Of a stretch of DNA of 44,958 nucleotides, positions 42,493-44,958 are shown in pieces. The DNA is taken from positions 1 through 44,958 of the forward strand of contig CAZTBB010000010.1 in NCBI GenBank assembly GCA_964611755.1, read 5' to 3'. Every line of letters starts with the position of its first letter. Within the stretch, counting starts at the first letter, position 1. The position numbers and the translations under genes were made by a program. Below the pieces are notes generated by a model, which searched no databases, was not told the DNA's origin, and saw only the letters and a program-made list of their open reading frames with translations. This DNA comes from CAZTBB01 sp964611755 (lineage in GTDB: Bacteria; Pseudomonadota; Alphaproteobacteria; Micavibrionales; Micavibrionaceae).

Positions 42493-42873
42493 ATGTCCGG
42501 TAAGGATATACTTGGTGCGAGCGATTTGTTCTTTTTTTATGTAGACGTCTGTAATAAGGCGATTACATCTAATGCACAGCGTTTTCCTTTTCGGGAAATT
42601 CTGGGGGCTGTGCAAAAGAATAGCGAGCATAAAAAGATTCGTATTGCGCTTCAGGATACCGCCGGAACCGAGATGGCGGGGCATTTCTTGCTCAGTATGC
42701 AAGATGGTGAGTTGAAAGCCAGGGAATGTGATATGCCGGAAAGAGATGAGGACGGGACATGGTCCTTGAATTTGGATTATCTCAAGCATGTCCAAAAACA
42801 CCCAGAGGAGTACATCTCCAACCCGGCCAAAATCAATTGGGACTGGATGTTTGATACCTTTAGCAAGGCATAG
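42493..42873 (+). CDS. Hypothetical protein, probable FNR-type regulon member
   Basis: I do not recognise this 126-residue protein. It is soluble and acidic at its C-terminus, with no signal peptide. The N-terminal half contains D-L-F-F-F-Y-V-D-V-C-N-K-A, with one of its two cysteines, and the end is Trp- and Asn-rich (I-N-W-D-W-M-F-D). A strong GAGGAGG site precedes the ATG. The stop is 1 base from the crp/fnr stop, the two genes converging. An FNR-type box lies 56 bases upstream of its start codon, so oxygen- or redox-dependent expression is likely if that box is real. Confidence 0.72.
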   Translation: MSGKDILGASDLFFFYVDVCNKAITSNAQRFPFREILGAVQKNSEHKKIRIALQDTAGTEMAGHFLLSMQDGELKARECDMPERDEDGTWSLNLDYLKHVQKHPEEYISNPAKINWDWMFDTFSKA

Positions 42874-42874
42874 C

Positions 42875-43594
42875 CTATTTATTCGGCAGAGAAATATCTT
42901 TGCAGGGAAATTCAGAGGAGCATGCCGCGCAGGAATAGGCGGATAATTGAGAGAGCGATTCAATTTCTATGGTTGACCCGCTAATGGCTATTCCTGTTTC
43001 ATCTTTTAGTTTTTTAAGGGCGCGAGAGAATGTTTCCGGTTGCATGCCAAGGCGAGAGGCTACGAGAACCTTGTCGTAGGGTAAATGGATTTTAACAGGG
43101 CCTATTTGACGCTGATCCGTTAATTTGAGCAGGAAGCATCCAATGCGTTGGGGTGCGTTTTGAATCGTTCTATGCTCCAGCTCCGCATCTTGTTGGCGTC
43201 TGTAACGTGCCATGGATGTGAGCATATTCATCGCAAATTTTGGATTAAGCTCGATCTCCTGTTTAAGCAGTTCTATAGGAAAAGAGACAATACGCGCAGG
43301 CTCGGCGGCTTCGGCACTGTATGGATATGTATCATCTTGAAAGATTGCGGTGTCACCAAAAATATGGTTGGTTGTCATGATGTCAACGACGGCCTGATCA
43401 CCATCAAAGGTTTCCCGGAATAGCTTTATCCAGCCGCGGCCGATAAGGTAAAAGTTTTCAGCGCTTTCTTCATGGATAAAAACAACCTGCCCTTTTTTTA
43501 ATTCTATAAAACGCGCCTTTTCGGTTAAGGCATCTTTTGTCGCGTCGGTCATGAAGGAAAAGGGCGCAATATTTTTAATGTTATCTATATTCAT
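42875..43594 (-). CDS. Crp/Fnr-family transcriptional regulator with C-terminal cysteine cluster
   Basis: The 239-residue protein has an N-terminal cyclic-nucleotide-like beta-roll (about 15-125) and a C-terminal winged helix-turn-helix (about 150-220). The recognition helix Q-P-E-T-F-S-R (E187, S190, R191) has the FNR pattern E-x-x-S-R, which in E. coli FNR reads TTGA half-sites. The N-terminal cysteine cluster of FNR is absent. Four cysteines occur instead at C153, C222, C225 and C231, the last three as C-x2-C-x5-C at the C-terminus. Whether they bind an Fe-S cluster is unknown. Start 43594 is 50 bases from an FNR-type box shared with ompW. Confidence 0.9.
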   Translation of the reverse strand: MNIDNIKNIAPFSFMTDATKDALTEKARFIELKKGQVVFIHEESAENFYLIGRGWIKLFRETFDGDQAVVDIMTTNHIFGDTAIFQDDTYPYSAEAAEPARIVSFPIELLKQEIELNPKFAMNMLTSMARYRRQQDAELEHRTIQNAPQRIGCFLLKLTDQRQIGPVKIHLPYDKVLVASRLGMQPETFSRALKKLKDETGIAISGSTIEIESLSQLSAYSCAACSSEFPCKDISLPNK

Positions 43595-43643
43595 TCTTTA
43601 CTTTGGGGTTATTTCGATTTTTTCAACAGATTACATGCATAAA

Positions 43644-43657
43644 TTGATTTCGGTCAA
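43644..43657 (+). promoter_or_regulatory. FNR/FixK-type box between the crp/fnr gene and ompW
   Basis: TTGAT-TTCG-GTCAA shares both half-sites with the box at 42424. It sits in the divergent region between the two start codons. With -10 TAGCAT or CATACT (43679-43686) its centre is about 41 bases upstream of the ompW start of transcription. Confidence 0.62.
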
Positions 43658-43741
43658 TTTGTATTACCCTATAGATGTAGCATACTTGTCGCGCTGGTGA
43701 AACATTTCAAGTAACAAATAGAGGAATAATACGAGGTTATG

Positions 43742-44407
43742 ATGAAACAAAAATTGTTAAAATCTGCATTGGTTTTGGGCGTTGCTAGTGCTGCGCTTAT
43801 GGGGGCGCCTGCAATGGCAAAGCATGGGCAAAGCGTAGAAGGCTCTTCTGTGTTTGCCAAGGAACGCTTTCAGGTGCGTGTCAGAGCTATCGGTGTTTTG
43901 CCGGATGATGGCGGCCATACAACGATTGGCGGAACCCCTGAGGCTGATAATGCGTTTGTTCCAGAGGTTGACTTAACATATTTTATTTCAGATCATTTTG
44001 CTCTGGAACTAATCGCAGCAACAGCCGAGCATGATTTGGCTTTGAAGGGCTCTACTCTAGGTGATCTCGATCTTGGTGATGGAACATTGCTTCCTCCCAC
44101 ACTGACATTGCAATACCATCCTATGCCAATGAATGCATTTAGCCCATATATCGGTGCCGGTATCAATTACACATTCGTGTATGGTGAAGATCCCGGGGTA
44201 AGCACAACATCATTGGACGCAGAAGATGATTTTGGCTTTGCGCTTCAGGTTGGTGCAGATTACTGGATCAACGAAAGTTGGGGCCTTAACGTTGATGTGA
44301 AGAAGCTATGGCTTGATGTTGATGCGAACGTCAATTTTGGTACAATCACAGGCGAGGTTGAGCTCGATCCTTGGATTGTCGGGGTCGGGGTTTCTTACCG
44401 CTTCTAA
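43742..44407 (+). CDS. ompW: OmpW-family outer membrane protein
   Basis: The product (221 residues) has a signal peptide ending A-P-A-M-A near residue 27 and an eight-stranded beta-barrel pattern of alternating residues, with the OmpW segments Q-V-R-V-R-A-I-G-V-L, Y-H-P-M-P, F-S-P-Y-I-G-A-G-I-N-Y-T and the terminal V-G-V-G-V-S-Y-R-F with its Phe. OmpW is a small hydrophobic-compound channel, and in E. coli its expression responds to FNR. Starts at 43739 and 43742 are both ATG; 43742 is 5 bases from GAGG. A terminator lies just after, inside the sigma factor gene. Confidence 0.9.
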   Translation: MKQKLLKSALVLGVASAALMGAPAMAKHGQSVEGSSVFAKERFQVRVRAIGVLPDDGGHTTIGGTPEADNAFVPEVDLTYFISDHFALELIAATAEHDLALKGSTLGDLDLGDGTLLPPTLTLQYHPMPMNAFSPYIGAGINYTFVYGEDPGVSTTSLDAEDDFGFALQVGADYWINESWGLNVDVKKLWLDVDANVNFGTITGEVELDPWIVGVGVSYRF

Positions 44408-44410
44408 TGC

Positions 44411-44958
44411 CTATACGGCTCTAGAAAAATCTAGAATTTGGGAATGGCGCTCTTGCGCCATTCTTTCTTTTAGGCTGGCTTTGCCGCGTTTTAAAAGTGA
44501 CCGGATACTCTGGTCTGTTTTGTTCAAGCGATCTGATATTTCTTCAACACTCAGCTCTTCATAGTAGTAAAGCCTCAGTGTCAGGTTTTGCATGGCAGGC
44601 AGTGTTTCCAACAAGGCTGCCAATTGATCGGAGAGCTGGTTCTTGAGCGTTTGCTGATAGGCTGATTTATCCTCGGCCTGAAGCTCCAGATTATCGGTTG
44701 ATGTTGTCGGCTTGTGTTTTCGTTTGAGATCAATGCATTTATTGCTGGCTACACGATAGAGCCAGGTAGAAAATTTTGCCGAGCCTTCAATATCCCAATC
44801 ATGTAGTTTTTGCCACAGACTAAAGACAATGTCCTGTGTAGCATCCTCGGCTTCTTGTTCGCTTTTGAGGATGGATAGGGCAAGCCTCTTAATCTTGGGC
44901 GTGTAGCGCTTTACAAGGGCGCTATAGGCGTTTTCATTGCCGGTACGCATCAAGATAA
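44411..44958 (-). CDS. RNA polymerase sigma factor, ECF type (N-terminus cut by window)
   Basis: The visible part (about 180 residues) contains sigma region 2 (E-D-A-T-Q-D-I-V-F-S-L-W and F-S-T-W-L-Y-R-V-A-S-N-K-C) and region 4 (L-S-V-E-E-I-S-D-R-L-N-K-T-D-Q-S-I-R-S-L-L-K-R-G). It is thus a group 4 sigma factor of about 185-200 residues. The Met nearest the edge starts in the middle of the typical G-x-E-x-A-Y-S-A-L-V helix, so the true start probably lies beyond 44958. It converges with ompW with 3 bases between stops. No anti-sigma factor is visible. Confidence 0.88.
   Translation of the reverse strand, partial: ILMRTGNENAYSALVKRYTPKIKRLALSILKSEQEAEDATQDIVFSLWQKLHDWDIEGSAKFSTWLYRVASNKCIDLKRKHKPTTSTDNLELQAEDKSAYQQTLKNQLSDQLAALLETLPAMQNLTLRLYYYEELSVEEISDRLNKTDQSIRSLLKRGKASLKERMAQERHSQILDFSRAV
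44442..44471 (+). terminator. Terminator of ompW lying inside the sigma factor coding region
   Basis: GAATGGCGC (44442-44450) and GCGCCATTC (44455-44463) form a perfect 9-bp stem with a 4-base loop followed by TTTCTTTT. It is 35 bases after the ompW stop and within the last 20 codons of the convergent sigma factor gene. Confidence 0.8.

Noticed and set aside
42439..42963. 174-codon minus-strand ORF opposite the 126-residue protein gene
   Set aside because: It runs antisense to a gene with a strong ribosome site and overlaps the crp/fnr 3' end; its composition looks random.

Overview
The window looks like a chromosomal segment of a free-living or predatory-type alphaproteobacterium with moderate GC. 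The evidence is gene order: SPOR protein-nagZ-scpA-scpB-tatABC, erpA-dgt, priA-tal, panB-panC and secY-adk-rpsM-rpsK-rpoA-rplQ are alphaproteobacterial neighbourhoods, and several families (SapC, methyltransferase with a regulatory domain, lysine-rich TatB) fit that class. A Micavibrio-like or Rhodospirillales/Rickettsiales-neighbouring lineage is possible, but I cannot fix the genus. I see no transposase, integrase, CRISPR array, rRNA or clear prophage.

Layout. 1-5.7 kb: replication restart helicase priA (with perhaps the start of atpH at the edge), a small transaldolase, an SPFH-like membrane protein, erpA and dgt. 5.8-12.1 kb: a co-directional run with short gaps or overlaps, SPOR protein, nagZ, scpA, scpB, tatA, tatB, tatC and zapE, covering peptidoglycan recycling, chromosome condensation, Tat export and division. 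12.1-17.8 kb: a methyltransferase and a 1248-residue autotransporter with its own promoter and terminator. 17.9-22.6 kb: the distal part of the spc/alpha ribosomal operons, with secY cut off from the usual upstream rplO. 22.7-30.8 kb: an orphan hypothetical gene, a YeiH-type transporter, panC/panB, a DegQ-type protease, an alpha2 glycyl-tRNA synthetase and trmN6. 30.8-35.6 kb: a lytic transglycosylase, an acyl-CoA dehydrogenase, a cysteine-rich secreted protein, an HTH/coiled-coil protein and SapC. 35.8-40.9 kb: UDP-glucose dehydrogenase followed by cysD, cysNC and cysQ, a set for UDP-glucuronate and PAPS metabolism. 40.9-45 kb: an S24-type repressor without the usual catalytic dyad, rluA next to tRNA-Phe, a Crp/Fnr regulator between two matching FNR-type boxes, ompW, and a sigma factor running off the edge.

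The most interesting signals are regulatory or architectural. (1) A tRNA-Phe gene lies 16 nt upstream of rluA, whose E. coli homologue modifies U32 of tRNA-Phe; the anticodon loop here matches the enzyme's known target. (2) A Crp/Fnr regulator with an FNR-type E-T-x-S-R recognition helix and four cysteines in an unusual arrangement has TTGAT-N4-GTCAA boxes on both sides, in front of ompW and of an unknown 126-residue protein. (3) A LexA/CI-like repressor has Thr and Arg at its catalytic positions and two TTTCT-N5-AGAAA palindromes upstream. (4) The spc operon is interrupted immediately before secY by an autotransporter unit. (5) A secreted protein is built from two tandem four-cysteine modules. 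I found no single locus that is clearly a new defence or mobile system.
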